In this document: positions 43,449-53,750 of the stretch, in pieces
Layout: each line of letters begins with the position of its first letter
How positions within the stretch are numbered: position 1 is the first letter of the stretch
Assembly: GCA_039621445.1 (NCBI GenBank)
Contig: CP154956.1
Location: 93,002,648-93,066,647 of the forward strand
Origin: Euglena gracilis
Taxonomy: Eukaryota; Euglenida; Euglenophyceae; Euglenales
DNA: 64,000 nt
Reading direction: 5' to 3'
Made by a program: the position numbers and the translations under genes
The notes under the pieces: model-generated
Seen by the model: the letters and a program-made list of their open reading frames with translations, nothing else
Database searches by the model: none
What the model was told of the DNA's origin: nothing

Positions 43449-43574
43449 CAGGGATTCCCTCAGTTTCGTGCCACGAAAAATCACGAAAAATCACGAATCA
43501 GCACGAAAATGGACCTTTCCTCAAAATCACGAAAATCACGAAAATCACGAAAATCACGAAGAATCACGAATGAG

Positions 43575-43740
43575 AATTTTTTAAGGCAATGAAATTTTCC
43601 CTTGGAAGTGCAATGTTTGCTTTTTGAAGTGCAAAGATGTCCAATGCACAAACAATGCCTGTGGTGCAAACAATGAAACAGCGTCGCACTTGGAAGCGTG
43701 GGGGAAAGATGACTCCACAAAAAAGATCCAGTCAACCAGA
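43575..43740 (+). CDS. hAT transposase exon 1, zinc-finger-like
   Basis: The frame reads GNFPWKCNVCFLKCKDVQCT, NNACGANNETASHLEAWGKD and DSTKKIQSTRGFL. W-K-C-x2-C followed by a later H fits a BED-type DNA-binding zinc finger, which is standard at the start of hAT transposases. The nested TIR element begins 35 bases downstream. No initiator ATG is certain. Confidence 0.5.
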
Positions 43741-43774
43741 GGATTTCTGGTTTTCTTAGGTTTTAAGCATGTTA

Positions 43775-44071
43775 CAGGGAAGGCAAAAATTACGGGAGAC
43801 AAAAATTACGGTGAAAAATAGTATTGTAGAAAATTGTAGAAATTTGGTAAAATTTTGATTTGGAAAAATGAAAATTTGGTAAAAATTTTGTCACGTTTTA
43901 TACCATTTCGAAAGCCATTTTTTGTCATTGTGGGCGGAGGCTTCAAAGAAGGGGGTGTGGGAAGCCCACACCGGTCGAAAATAAAAGGCCGACACTGGTA
44001 AAAAAAATTTAAATAATAAAATTTGGGTATTTTACCAAAGTTTTTGTCTACTGTAATGTTTGTCCACCCTG
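43775..44071. mobile_element. TA-flanked TIR element nested in the hAT transposon
   Basis: CAGGGAAGGCAAAAATTACG on the left and, complemented, CAGGGTGGACAAACATTACA on the right, with TA directly outside both ends. Similarity to the element at 21478 continues for about 37 bases. TA flanks suggest Tc1/mariner mobilisation. Confidence 0.65.
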
Positions 44072-44206
44072 TAACCTTTGTAAATCCTCTGACGTTAGTA
44101 CCCTGGTATGTTTGACGTTCACGATAGTGAGATGTGGTGCACTGCATGCCAGACTGCTGTAATTAATTATTTGGAGTTATCGTACTCTGTAAGGCATTTG
44201 GCGACA

Positions 44207-44346
44207 GCAACCTACAAAAAAAAATTCTGAATAAGGTGAAGGTTGTCGAGAAACCTGCACCTTCGGCAGAATTGTTGCAACCTACAAGAAAAGTTTCTGA
44301 ATAAGGTGAAGGTTGTCGAGAAACCTGCACCTTCGGCAGAATTGTT
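44207..44346. repeat. 70-bp tandem duplication within hAT transposase
   Basis: Two 70-base copies beginning GCAACCTACAA differ only in the A-rich part. The second copy leads into the coding stretch KVKVVEKPAPSAELLQ. Confidence 0.85.
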
Positions 44347-44590
44347 GCAATCTCCTGTCTCTGAGGTATTTCTGCCTGCTTTTGTTTGTAATTTCATCTG
44401 CATTTTCCGCCCACACTCATCACAACCTCAGCCAAAACAGCAAAAAACCTTGGATTTGAAGGCAACGTTGGATGGGGTATTTGTTGCCGCATATTGCAAG
44501 CTGGCATCCCTGTCAAACCCGACCACCCCTTCATCCGGGGGCTCATAGAAAAGTACACCAAGGGTCTTGATTTTTCTCTTTCTCTCCTTG
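44240..44590 (+). CDS. hAT transposase middle exons
   Basis: KVKVVEKPAPSAELLQSPVS ends at GAG/GTATTT (44365). The 66-base intron ends in CACAACCTCAG (44431), with phase 0 on both sides. The next exon begins PKQQKTLDLKATLDG. A second frame gives GWGICCRILQAGIPVKPDHP then FIRGLIEKYTKGLDFSLSLL. In hAT transposases a GIPF-like motif followed by a short helix precedes the D-W block, which this matches. The change of frame near 44470 means either another small intron or a frameshift. Confidence 0.45.
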
Positions 44591-44612
44591 GGGTCACATT
44601 TTTTTGCGTCAG

Positions 44613-44880
44613 GTGACCGATCGGCCGAACAGGTGGCAAATGTTCATTTGGCTGCGATCCGCAAAAATGTTGGCAAACGGGTGTGGGTGGCAACAGACGA
44701 GTGGGCCGACATCCAAGGCCACAAACAGCCATCTCTCACTCTCTTGCACCATCCAGTTTTGCTTTTTTTTGTATTTGGCACCTCTGGCCTAGCAACGATG
44801 AAGTCTGCCAAAAAATTGGATCTTATGGGGTGCCAGATACTGAATCAACACCATTTCCAATGGAAAAGGTCGAAAATTGC
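44613..44880 (+). CDS. hAT transposase exon with the D-E-W block
   Basis: After TTTTTTTGCGTCAG the frame reads GDRSAEQVANVHLAAIRKNV, GKRVWVATDEWADIQGHKQP and SLTLLHHPV. VWVATDEWADIQGH fits the catalytic-Asp region of hAT/DUF659-type transposases and is shared with 21.24 kb. The frame stays open to the stop at 44882, close to the right terminal repeats. The C-terminal dimerisation domain is not seen, so the protein is probably truncated. Confidence 0.5.
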
Positions 44881-45010
44881 ATGAGGGGGCTAAACCGGAC
44901 GATTTTTTCGTAGCACGAAAAATCACGAAAAACCACAAAAATCACAAAAAATCACGAAAAATCACGAATGAGAATTTGGGGTCCCCAGCACGAAACAGAG
45001 GGAATCCCTG

Positions 45011-45150
45011 CACACACCCTGTGTCAACCGCACTTTTCCCGTACCTAAATACCATTTTCTTTATGGTACAGTACACATGACATGGCGTGTCCATGACACA
45101 CTGTCAACCGCACTTTCACTGTATTTTGGCGTGTCAAGGACAAAGGGGGA
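45011..45150. repeat. TGTCAACGACA-family repeat, right part plus a second copy
   Basis: CACACACCCTGTGTCAACCG continues the copy cut by the hAT element. GGCGTGTCCATGACACACTG and GGCGTGTCAAGGACAAAGGG form another half. Confidence 0.6.
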
Positions 45151-45390
45151 GTGTGGTTAAATGTGGAGGTGGTGTCCATTTTTTTGAATGCTAGCTGACC
45201 ACCATTTTGTGTGTGTTTTCTGTTTTTCTTAAGGTTATGTTTTTAGGACAGTGGATTAGGTTTTCAATTGTCGTTTCGAAGGGTATTTGGCATTAGGGTT
45301 TGGCCAAAGTTAGGAGGTTGGCGGATTGATTAAAACCCAACTTTAAGCAACGGGTTGCTTAAAGTTGGGGGGGGGGGGGCAGCATATAGA

Positions 45391-45600
45391 AGTTTAACCC
45401 AATTTACCAAATGTGTTGTATTTATTTTCATGTCTGGAATTTCGGAGACTTTTTGAACTTTCTCTGGCGAAGGCTTGTGAAGCCAAAGTTCCAGCGTGCT
45501 TTCCCAACCTGCCCCATCCGAGCTGTCTTTCTGAAGTTGTTCCCCCGGTTCCCATTGCAGCCGTTGCCTGTGATCTGACACATCAGTTATTCAGTATTTC
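45391..45600. other. Coding-like segment, strand undecided
   Basis: The plus strand reads FELSLAKACEAKVPACFPN and SCLSEVVPPVPIAAVACDL. The minus strand reads WESTLELWLHKPSPEKVQKV and SEIPDMKINTTHLVNWVKLL. Both look protein-like and neither has clear splice sites. Confidence 0.3.
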
Positions 45601-45974
45601 ATATTATTTGGTATATTCAGTATTCGGTATATCAGTGTGAGTGTGTGTGTGTGTGTGTGTGTTCAGTATTCAATATAAACTCGCTGGTATTTTTCCTGGA
45701 ACTGATAGATGGCGGGGTTCAAAAATGCCCTCTTCCTTGACTTGTCTGCACATTGCACCCACCCTCGGGGTCCCAGGGGCTTCTTTTCGGAGGGGGGGGT
45801 AGACAAAAAGATCTTGTACACCCCAATGGAGTTGCATTGTAGTGTAGTTTTTTGCGTTTTTCTTTTTTTTTTGCAAGTTTATGCAGTTTTCCACACGCCC
45901 GTGCTTTTTTTTGTACATCCCCCCCCCCAGGGTAGTTCCAGCCCCTCCCCTCCCACCTGGCTCCCCAAGACGGA

Positions 45975-46113
45975 GTGGGCAAGGCGGAGTGGGGCTGGCC
46001 TCATCGGTGGGCGACCTCGTCTCACTGAACCAGGCGCAGTACCACCCCGCCGAGAGCATCTGGGTGCGGTACTCCCTGGCCCAGTGCAACTGGTGGGCCG
46101 GCTGCTTTTTTAA
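45975..46113 (+). CDS. Exon of unknown protein, Trp-rich
   Basis: After GTGGGCAAG the frame reads GVGLASSVGDLVSLNQAQYH, PAESIWVRYSLAQCNWWAGC and FFKQ before GTACCT. Third positions are mostly G/C. It is probably upstream in the gene whose exons follow at 46816 and 47102. Confidence 0.5.
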
Positions 46114-46674
46114 GCAAGTACCTAGGCTGGCAGGGGACATTTTTCAACCTTTCGGAACCGGTCATTTGTCAGGAGGAAGGATTTAAGTTTTGGGTGGGAG
46201 ATGCTGCACACACTGGTGCACGAAAAAAACCTTCGCAAAAACAAGCCAATTCCAGGTGAAATATTATCTGGAATCATTGGAACATTGATCCACCCAAACT
46301 CGGAAAAAGTGGGTTTCGGGTGTTTTTTTTCAAATATTAGACCCTATTCGATGCCTGGATGGCCCTTGGAAAGCCGTTTGAAAAAACCCTAAAAATGACT
46401 TAAAAAACTTTAAAAAAAACCTCAAAGATACCTCAAAAGACCTTATTTTTGAGTTTTTGCTTGAAGAAATAATGCCTGTTCACCCAGAGGGCTTCTGGTA
46501 ATACCCCTCCCTCCCGGGAAACTGTCACCTGACAGGCCATCACAGGGGACCTGGAAAACCTCAAATGAAAAGTATGCCACAGTCGGTGCCGGGCACCCGG
46601 CCAGTTTTGTTTCCTGGGATTGACCCTGTCACATTCTCGGCATACAAAATTTTCTGGGGGGAGTAGGTTATCAT

Positions 46675-46677
<3 letters not shown>

Positions 46678-46707
<30 letters not shown>

Positions 46708-46808
46708 TGCTGTTATCATTATCATTAACATTATCATTACCCTTATCATTATCATTGTCATCATCATCGTCGTCATCATCATTATTTGTTGTTGCTGCTG
46801 CTGCCGCT
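46678..46808. repeat. (CAG)n, (TTATCA)n and (CTG)n repeats
   Basis: Nine or ten CAG units are followed by ATTATC-type units, then TCGTCATCATCA, then GTTGTTGCTGCTGCTGCC. The CAG and CTG arms are complementary and could pair. The right arm sits immediately before the acceptor at 46814. Confidence 0.9.
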
Positions 46809-46815
46809 GGTTCAG

Positions 46816-46955
46816 GGGAAACAGGAGCCGGCCGGGGGGTGGACCCGAAGGCGCCGGCGGTGCAGACCATCGACGGGCTGGAGTCCCCCCTCCCCCTCAG
46901 CAACGGCCAGGCCCTCCCTTATCCCCTCCCGGGCCCGGCGGGGGACACCTGCCTG
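46816..46955 (+). CDS. Internal exon of an unknown gene
   Basis: The acceptor GCTGCCGCTGGTTCAG is followed by G. The exon reads ETGAGRGVDPKAPAVQTIDG, LESPLPLSNGQALPYPLPGP and AGDTCL and ends in phase 0 at CTG/GTAGGC. Codon third positions are almost all G or C. Together with the next exon it gives an uninterrupted reading frame. Confidence 0.65.
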
Positions 46956-47101
46956 GTAGGCAGTCCAAGGCACCCCACTCTAACTCCCTGGGTCGATCGA
47001 GCCTGCCTGCCTGCCTGCCTGCCTGCCTGCCAGGCACTGCAGGGCACTCCAGCCCCCCCCCCCAGGGTTGGTCAAGCTCAGCCGCCTCTCCCCCAGCACA
47101 G
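46956..47101 (+). other. 146-base intron with mobile-element-like interior
   Basis: The donor is GTAGGC and the acceptor is CCCCCAGCACAG followed by G. The interior holds five CCTG units, GCCAGGCACTGCAGGGCACT and poly-C with AGGGTTGGTCAAGC. The poly-C plus AGGGTTGGT block also ends the CTATGGGCAGG-family intron at 58.65-58.95 kb, so this may be an older, eroded intron of the same origin. Confidence 0.5.
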
Positions 47102-47476
47102 GGAGGGGCTGCGGGGAAAATCCTGCTGGCGCGCCCCATGATCGCCATCATCCCGTTCTCCATCGCGTGGGTGGGCGGCGGCGGGAACGGCTTCTACGCC
47201 GATGGCCTGGCCCCGTGGGCGGGGAAGGCTCCATCCCTCCCCCCCCCCGGTCAGAACCGACTGTTTGGGACAGTTAGTTCCGGCTCAAAGTCTGTTTTGT
47301 GCAAACACCGATGTATGTGGTGGGTGCGAGAAAGGGGAGGCGGAACAACGATGAGTGCAATGAGGAAAATGAAGCTTTTGGACTTGGAAAACGCCTGCAT
47401 CATTTGGGATGAGGCAACCCCTGTTGCACTGTTGTTCAATGGCCAAGGTTCTTCAATGGCCCACACCCTGATTTAG
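47102..47476 (+). CDS. Terminal exon of the same unknown gene
   Basis: It continues in phase from 46955 and reads GGAAGKILLARPMIAIIPFS, IAWVGGGGNGFYADGLAPWA, a Pro-rich link, then MKLLDLENACIIWDEATPVA and LLFNGQGSSMAHTLI, with TAG at 47474. The MIAIIPFSIAWVGG stretch is hydrophobic enough to be a membrane or buried segment. A donor at 47250 could split it. No family is recognised. Confidence 0.6.
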   Translation, partial: GGAAGKILLARPMIAIIPFSIAWVGGGGNGFYADGLAPWAGKAPSLPPPGQNRLFGTVSSGSKSVLCKHRCMWWVRERGGGTTMSAMRKMKLLDLENACIIWDEATPVALLFNGQGSSMAHTLI

Positions 47477-47664
47477 GCGGCGTAAGTTGTCCATAATTTT
47501 TAGACAGTTTGAAGCGGGCAAGGAAGCGGAAAACGGCTTCGTCCGAACCCCCCAAATTTTTCAGCCCAGGTCGTTTTTGGGTAGTTTCTGACGACCATTT
47601 GGCTTAGAGGGCACACCCACCAGCTCAATATCTTTGTGGTGGATGAAACTCTCCATTCCCACCC

Positions 47665-48255
47665 ACCCCCTGATGTCCACCCCCCTCCCGGTCGGAGGAC
47701 AGCTTTTCACAGGTTCGGCCAGATTTATGGTGCAAAATTTATATCCGTCCAAAATCGATCAACAATGCCGTTTGAGGCACTTTGGGGGACGAAATTTCGG
47801 CACGAGTGCAAAAAAAAGTTTGGTGCGCAGCGCCAAAGGGATAAATTTAAAAAAAAATCCTTTTGAGAAGGGGGGATCGCGGGCTACTCCCAGTCCGCGG
47901 ACTTTGGGGGGCGATGTCGGAGGCAGGGCGGTCCATAAGGGACGGGAAGTTTTTTTTTCTAAAGCACCGCCCTTTAAGGACCGCCTTTAAGGAGGCCAAC
48001 GGCCGATCCGGGACTTGAACGGGGGCAAAAACTAAAAGCCGAACAACGCATTTTTAGATGTTTTGGGTGGATGGGCGATGGTCCAAAAATGCCTCACTTC
48101 TATTTCTGAAGTCGACCCATTTTTCCCGAATATGGCCATTTTTTCCGGATGAATTTTTCATTGACCGTCCTGGGACGGGAAGTTGTTGTTTTTTTCCGTT
48201 AAGGACCGCCCTGGTCGGAGGAAAGACAGTACCGATCATTGGACATGGGGGGGGG
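47665..48255. mobile_element. ATGTCCAACGACC-family TIR element carrying a nested repeat
   Basis: The left end is CCTGATGTCCACCCCCCTCC plus CGGTCGGAGGACAGC. The right end is GGTCGGAGGAAAGACAG plus CGATCATTGGACATGGGG. A GGATGGGCGATGG-family copy (47950-48210) lies inside. Confidence 0.5.
47950..48210 (+). repeat. GGATGGGCGATGG-family element
   Basis: AAGCACCGCCCTTTAAGGAC, CGATCCGGGACTTGAACGGG, TTTTGGGTGGATGGGCGATG, GAAGTCGACCCATTTTTCCC and TTTTTCATTGACCGTCCTGG. Confidence 0.75.
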
Positions 48256-48257
48256 GG

Positions 48258-48545
48258 AGACTTGCAGGTTGTGCGCTGGCGGGTCGCAACGTTTGAGGCT
48301 TTCCGGACCATCCCAAAGACCTTGAGAAGAATGCCCATGCCGGTGCATGTTCAGTCCCATAATTGCCGGTGGGCATCCGAGCGTACGTCGGCCTTCCAAA
48401 GGTGGGTGCGCTTTCATCCCATTGTGGCGTCCGATGGCAAATGACAAATCTGGCTGCCAAATATGGCTGTAATTGGTCTCCGTGGTCAGCATTCGGACCG
48501 TGGCAGCTAACGGCACTGATGGGTTGGACAGGAGGTTTGCAGAAC
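48258..48545 (+). CDS. Coding-like segment, one or two exons
   Basis: One frame reads VVRWRVATFEAFRTIPKTLR and RMPMPVHVQSHNCRWASERT up to TTCCAAAG/GTGGGT at 48400. A second frame reads MTNLAAKYGCNWSPWSAFGP and WQLTALMGWTGGLQNP at 48436-48548. A minus frame is also open across the whole. The plus-strand two-exon reading is preferred because its neighbours are plus-strand. Confidence 0.35.
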
Positions 48546-48589
48546 CCAAGGTCATTCCTACCCCGCCCCCCATGAGATACTGTCATGCC

Positions 48590-48725
48590 CAAGAACCTGT
48601 TAGGGTCCTGCCCAGGAAACTGTCAGGGTCCTTTGTACCGGCCCACCTATCAGTATAGGAAAGTTGTCAGGGTCCCTGGTACCGTCCGCCCTGTCAGGTG
48701 ACAGTTTCCGGGGGGGGGGGGTTAG
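48590..48725. mobile_element. GGGAAACTGTC-family TIR repeat
   Basis: CCTGTTAGGGTCC, GGGAAACTGTCAGGGTCC, ACCTATCAGTATAGGAAAG and CCCTGTCAGGTGACAGTTTC precede poly-G, matching 57112-57272. Confidence 0.6.
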
Positions 48726-49162
48726 GTATGTCAAATACCTTGGACAGTTACAAGGATGGTACCCAGATAAAGCAGGAGGATGGAACCCAGAAGCAATTTT
48801 TGTCGGAATTTCATGAAATTTAACCAGCAAGTTGTGGTTTCTTTCCACATTGTTTCGACCTCGGCAGTTTTGTTTTCAATTGTCTAAAACCTGCTGAAAG
48901 CTTCTTTTGTGTGCAAACACGAAGGCATTTCATGTGGAGCCAACCGTTCACCTTCAAACAGACAGCAGCAGGTGTGTATTTATGTCTGTGTAGCGTACCC
49001 ATGCACAATGCATGATTTCTCCAGAGATGCATGAAATCCACATCAAAAAGAAGGTGAAAAGTGAAAATCATCCGAAATTCGGGGATCCCTGTTTTGCGAC
49101 CCTTTTTTTTGAGGGTCCATGTTCCCCCCCCCCCCGATCATCGGCCACCGTAGAACAGATAA

Positions 49163-49400
49163 ATGCACCGTGGTGACCCCGAGCCGGTGGTGCAGACCAA
49201 CGTGGTCTCCCTCGCCCCCATCACAAAGCCGGAGGGGGTGGTGCGCCTCCACGGGCCAACCAATCCGGGCTATTACTACGTCGGCGTGTTTGGCAGCAAC
49301 GCCGGAGAGGGCCTCTGCCCCCCAAGCCATTTCGTTGTCGGGGAATGTGGGGACCAACCCATCAATGATATTTTCTCATGTCAATTTTTTGCTTGCGGAC
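49163..49400 (+). CDS. Exon of unknown protein, possible first exon
   Basis: From an ATG just after an in-frame TAA it reads MHRGDPEPVVQTNVVSLAPI, TKPEGVVRLHGPTNPGYYYV, GVFGSNAGEGLCPPSHFVVG and ECGDQPINDIF. Third positions are strongly G/C to about 49330. Alternatively, splicing into CCCCGAG/CCGGTG would remove the Met. The alternating hydrophobic pattern of VVRLHGPTNPGYYYVGVFG suggests beta structure. Function unknown. Confidence 0.55.
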
Positions 49401-49689
49401 TCATGAGGTTTGTATTTGTATGGCATTTCGCGTGTGTGCTTCTGATCAGTGCTCCCGCACCTGCGGGGAGGGAATGGGTTTTTCTATTCCGGTTCTTTTT
49501 CACACATTTCCCACCAACAGAATGCTGGGGCTTTTGGTTTTTTTCTCTTTCCATACTCCGCCTTAATTTTTCTGCAAATGGACGCACATTTATTGTGTGT
49601 TCAGAATTTCTGATTTTTTTTCAATGGTTCAAAACAACCCCTCTGAAATTTTTATATTACCATTGGTGGTTTTCAAAATGTTGAAATTT

Positions 49690-50115
49690 GAATCGGAAAT
49701 TTAACCCCCCCCTCGGGGGCGTCCAGCCAGCCAGCAGCTTATTCCAGCCCTGAACCCCTCCCTCCCCCCATCGATAAGATTTTTTTATTTTGCAACCGTC
49801 CGAAGGGAGGCTGGACAATGACGTTCTTTTTTTCATTTTCGGGGTGCAATGGCCCAAAAATGTGCAAGGTGGGTCAGATTTGGGCTGGCCAGGGCAAAAC
49901 CACGATCGAAATTTCTATTTTTCATTCTGCAGAAATCAAGGTTCTGCATGATTGGAGCATTTTTGCAACTTCGATTTTTGGCACCCAGTTCGACCCCGGG
50001 TTGGGCCTAGTTCAAACCCATGGGACCCATGGGGGGGGGGGGTCAGCCAGCAGCCTTTTTCCATAGCCAGCCCAAATTTTTAAGCCTCTGAGCCGGACCC
50101 TCCCTGGGGTCCTTG
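49690..50115. repeat. GGTCAGCCAGCAGCC repeat, paired blocks
   Basis: GGCGTCCAGCCAGCCAGCAG at 49718 and GGTCAGCCAGCAGCCTTTTT at 50041 flank a block with GGCTGGCCAGGGCAAAACC. The tail CCTCTGAGCCGGACCCTCCC matches 5.56 kb. Confidence 0.5.
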
Positions 50116-50269
50116 AGCAACGCCCTGAAGTGGACACAGGAAAAGAAGGCCCCAGAATATACCTACTTGAATTTATGGTATCTTCTTCCATTTCAAATTT
50201 GGGCAGGTAATCCTCAAATTTGGAGTCTTGGGGATCGCATTGGAGTTGACAGTGCTCTTATTCCCCGCA

Positions 50270-50385
50270 GTTCAAGGTGCATATCATAATGTGCAAGTTG
50301 CGTGGCATAATATCCAAGGTTCATTACATTATTGGTGCATAACATAATGTCCAAGGTACAAAACATAATGTCCAAGGTACATAAC
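50270..50385. repeat. About 22-bp tandem repeat (CATAATGTCCAAGGT)
   Basis: Five imperfect units of GCATAACATAATGTCCAAGG occur. Confidence 0.7.
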
Positions 50386-50449
50386 GCTGGAATCGTCTGC
50401 TCACCCCCCATGGTGTATCCCGGGTAATGCTGTTGGGCATCCGAAGTCA

Positions 50450-52620
50450 GGATTCCATCTTTGTGGTCATAAACACAACCGGTTCAAGTCCCCCCCCCCC
50501 GGTATTTGAGCATTCAAACGCAAAAACTGCTGAAACAAATTCTTCGGAACAGATCAAAACATGGGTGCTCTGTTTGTAGGGGACACTCATCTTTGCAGGA
50601 ATGGTGCTGGTTTTTTTGTCCAAACTTGTTTCACCTCCAATTGCATAAGAACAAATATTGAAACTGAGAAAAACTCTGGACGAAAATTTGTCCAGGATTT
50701 CCTGCCATTTTAAGGATGCGTCCAGGATTATTTCCAGCAAAAAAAAAAATAAGAAAGTTCCAATTTTCTCCATTGATTGCCAAAAAAATCGGCGCTTCGT
50801 GGCAATTTTTGGAATGTATTTTTGTTCCAAATCACCTCTTCAGATTGCATTGATCATCCAAAATAAAAGAATGTGTTCTTTGCTTAATTTTGCAGTTTCG
50901 TTAAGTATACTTCCAATTTCTGAATTTGGATTTGTGAATACCTCTCAGGATTTGGTTTGATTTGTTTGTTTGAAATCTCTTGTATTTCCTGAAGGAAATG
51001 GGTTCACAAGATTTTTTTGTCCAGGATTTAACCCCCCTCCATTTAAAGCCCCCTCCCCGCTTATAACTCCCCCCCCCAGGCAGATTATCCAAACTTTGAT
51101 TTATTTATATCCCCACCCCCCCCCCCGGGAAGAATGAAAGCTGCCGGGGACGATTTTTCCGGCTGCAAACCACCAAAAACTGATTGTTTTGGCAATTTTT
51201 GAGACCGACCATCATCAAAATACCATTTTTGACCAAATTTGCCGAAAATTGCCGATTTGGTGTGTTTTAGGATCATTTTGAGGGATCAGATTTTCACCAA
51301 CAATTCCTTGACCTCATTTATAACCCCCCCCCCCTTTGCCGACAGATTCGAAACCCCCAAGTGGGGAGGGGAATCCCAGCTGTTTAAGGGAGCTTTGGGA
51401 ATTTTAAGCTTTCATCCAATAATTTTCCCATCTTTTTTCCCGTCAGCAATTGTTTCTCGTCAGATAACCCCTCCCCAATAGGAGCCCTCGCACTGAGCAA
51501 TCCCTCCATACAGGGAGGGGAAAATTTTATGTATTTATGAGGAAATTGTGGTCAAAATTTCTTCTGGTTTTCGCTTTTTTCAGGATCAGTTTTTTTTTAG
51601 TTTTAAGGATTATCCCAACTTGTTCAAGGGATCCAATTTCTGTCATTGAAAGCCCAAAGAATTCTTCAGCTGGCATTTTTGCGCCATTTCATGGTATGGA
51701 TTTCTTGTCTACAACACGAAGTATTATTTTTCCAAAACATGAAGAAAATCAACGCTTATGTTTTTTGTGTTTTTTGTGTGTTTTTTTTTCAAATTCAGAG
51801 TTTTTAGATTTCTTTTAGTGTCAGAGGTCTGTGAAAATCACCAGAGTTGATGTTGTTTTTTCCTTAAAATTCCTTTAACGATGGGTTTGAGAAAAATTTC
51901 CTGTGTTTGTCCTGGCTTTTTTCAAGTCGGCGGTGGGTTGCTCAATCGGCCCAGGCCTGATCTCATCTTTGGGGGGTCTCATTTTCCAGGATCAGGGTTT
52001 TTTTGAGGGACACACATAATAACCCTCATTTGTGGGACATGTTGCAACAGTTTTTGAGGTGCTCTCCCTTTCAGCGATCGCTACTGGTATTTTGCCCGGA
52101 TGGTGGGAATCAGGGGTGCCTGCAGTTGTGATGTAATTCTCATTGTCTCTTTGTCCCCCTCTCTGGGATTGTTCTGTGAGCCACCCTTTTTTATTTGGTT
52201 GCAGTCGAAACGTCAAGTTGGATCCCCCCCGCCAAGCAATGCGCCATATTCCAAGAGAACTCATTTCTCAGAGATATATTTTCAAAAAATTTTGGTAAGA
52301 GAAACAAAAATTGGTTTCTTTTCTCTTTTCGGGAAGAATGTAAGATGTAAGCACATGTGTTGCCTTTTTTTGGACAGAGAAAAAAATTACGCCGGCCCCC
52401 AAAAAACCTTTGCATCTGCACCATGTCCTCTGTAAAATTGTCTCCCACCTCTGTATTTTCTCCAATAATGATTTTCTCAAAAGAAAATGAACGTTTGAAC
52501 GTGGAATAATTGGCTTTCAGTTTTCATTGGGATTCTGATCATTGGGGTTAACTGGGAGGTTCCAAATTGGACAACCGTTTTCAACCTCCGTATTCATTTA
52601 CAGAGGCCTGTCTCCTACCC
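50450..52620. other. No gene recognised
   Basis: Moderately AT-rich sequence with no frame above 130 codons and no exon-like GC island. 51.04-51.36 kb has poly-C blocks after TTATAAC and TTATATC. 51.5-52.5 kb is T-rich. Confidence 0.35.
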
Positions 52621-52628
52621 CCACCTAC

Positions 52629-53040
52629 CCCCCCCCCGGGAAACTGTCCTCCCCGGGAAACTGTCCTCTAATTCCCCATACCTGCAAACCTGTCCTCATA
52701 GAAATGTCTCCTAGCCTTGTACCCGCTGACCTGTCTCCCAGCAAATTTTCGCAAAAGTCATATTTTCAAGCTGAAAAAAAACAAATATTTCCCAAGTTGC
52801 TAAATTTGCCAACATTGTGTTCAGCATTTTGATCACGACTTTGTGAGACAACCCCGCTTTTTGGATTTTTGTGTCTGGTGGGGTTCGAAAAAATGTCAAA
52901 TTTTTCTTTGCGCGGGACCGGCTGAGGAAATTGTCTCCTGCCTCGGTGCCGTGCCCACTGACCTGTCCTTATAGGGACCTGTCTCCGACCTCTCTGCTTA
53001 TTTGCTGACTTGTCTGGAGACAGTTTCCCTGGGGGGGGGG
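52629..53040. mobile_element. GGGAAACTGTC-family TIR element, full length
   Basis: Poly-C with GGGAAACTGTCC on the left and GGAGACAGTTTCCCTGGGG on the right form inverted ends. The interior 52800-53030 (GATCACGACTTTGTGAGAC, GGATTTTTGTGTCTGGTGGG, CTGACCTGTCCTTATAGGGA) is homologous to the insert in the intron at 61.96-62.15 kb. No coding capacity. Confidence 0.65.
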
Positions 53041-53587
53041 GATATCCTTGCTGACGTTATGGAGATGGTTTTCCAGGGGAATCTCTAAAAACAAGCAAAC
53101 CAGCCCAAAGACATCTTTCTTTCCCCCGTCTCTGCGGCTCCCTGACCTCCCCCTGCCATGTCCAATAATCAATTTTTATTCAATGATTTCCCTCCAGTGA
53201 CCACCACCCACCAGGATGGGGAGTTGGTCCACCACCTAGCTTTTGGTGAAACCTTGCTCAAAATAATTAGCCCTTCCCAATGCCCAATCTAGGGTTCAGG
53301 TGATCAGCCAAAACATTATTTACAGGGCGATCCTGCTCGTTTTGTGGCACCAACCAATCAATCCATCATCCGTCATAAGAACCTGGTTTGTTTGATCTCC
53401 CCCCCCCAAAAAAAGGAATCTGCATCATTTTTTCGCAGTTCGGAATGCTGGGATTTTGGAGATGATGCAATTGCCAGAGTCCCGGGTATTTGTCCGACCT
53501 GTCAGGTGACCGGTTCTCGGGTGACGGCAAATATAGTTTCTTGTGGTGACAGCCTATTTGCATCTTTCCGAGCGTAAGGAATGTTTG

Positions 53588-53589
<2 letters not shown>

Positions 53590-53631
<42 letters not shown>

Positions 53632-53647
53632 GTGTGTGTGTGTGTGC

Positions 53648-53698
<51 letters not shown>

Positions 53699-53750
53699 TG
53701 TGCGTGTGTGTGCGTGCGTGTGTGTTTGAGTGTGTGTGTGTGTGTGTTCG
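53590..53750. repeat. (TG)n microsatellite
   Basis: About 75 TG units with scattered CG, ending immediately before a coding exon. Confidence 0.97.

Larger units (their letters stand above)
43449..45010 (+). mobile_element. hAT-type DNA transposon with recognisable transposase
   Basis: The left 20 bases are CAGGGATTCCCTCAGTTTCG; the complemented right end differs from them at one position over 23 bases. Subterminal AAATCACGAA repeats lie inside both ends. CAGGG termini, a zinc-finger-like exon first and a D-E-W block later are the hAT layout. It is inserted in a TGTCAACGACA repeat, and the 7-8 bases on each side (ACACACAT / CACACACC) are consistent with a decayed target duplication. At 1,562 bp including a 297-bp nested element it is short for an autonomous hAT, so it is probably defective. 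Confidence 0.75.

Noticed and set aside
47182-47200. FYADG as a reverse transcriptase YADD motif
   Set aside because: The second D is missing, and the surrounding residues belong to a well-phased exon with no other RT block.
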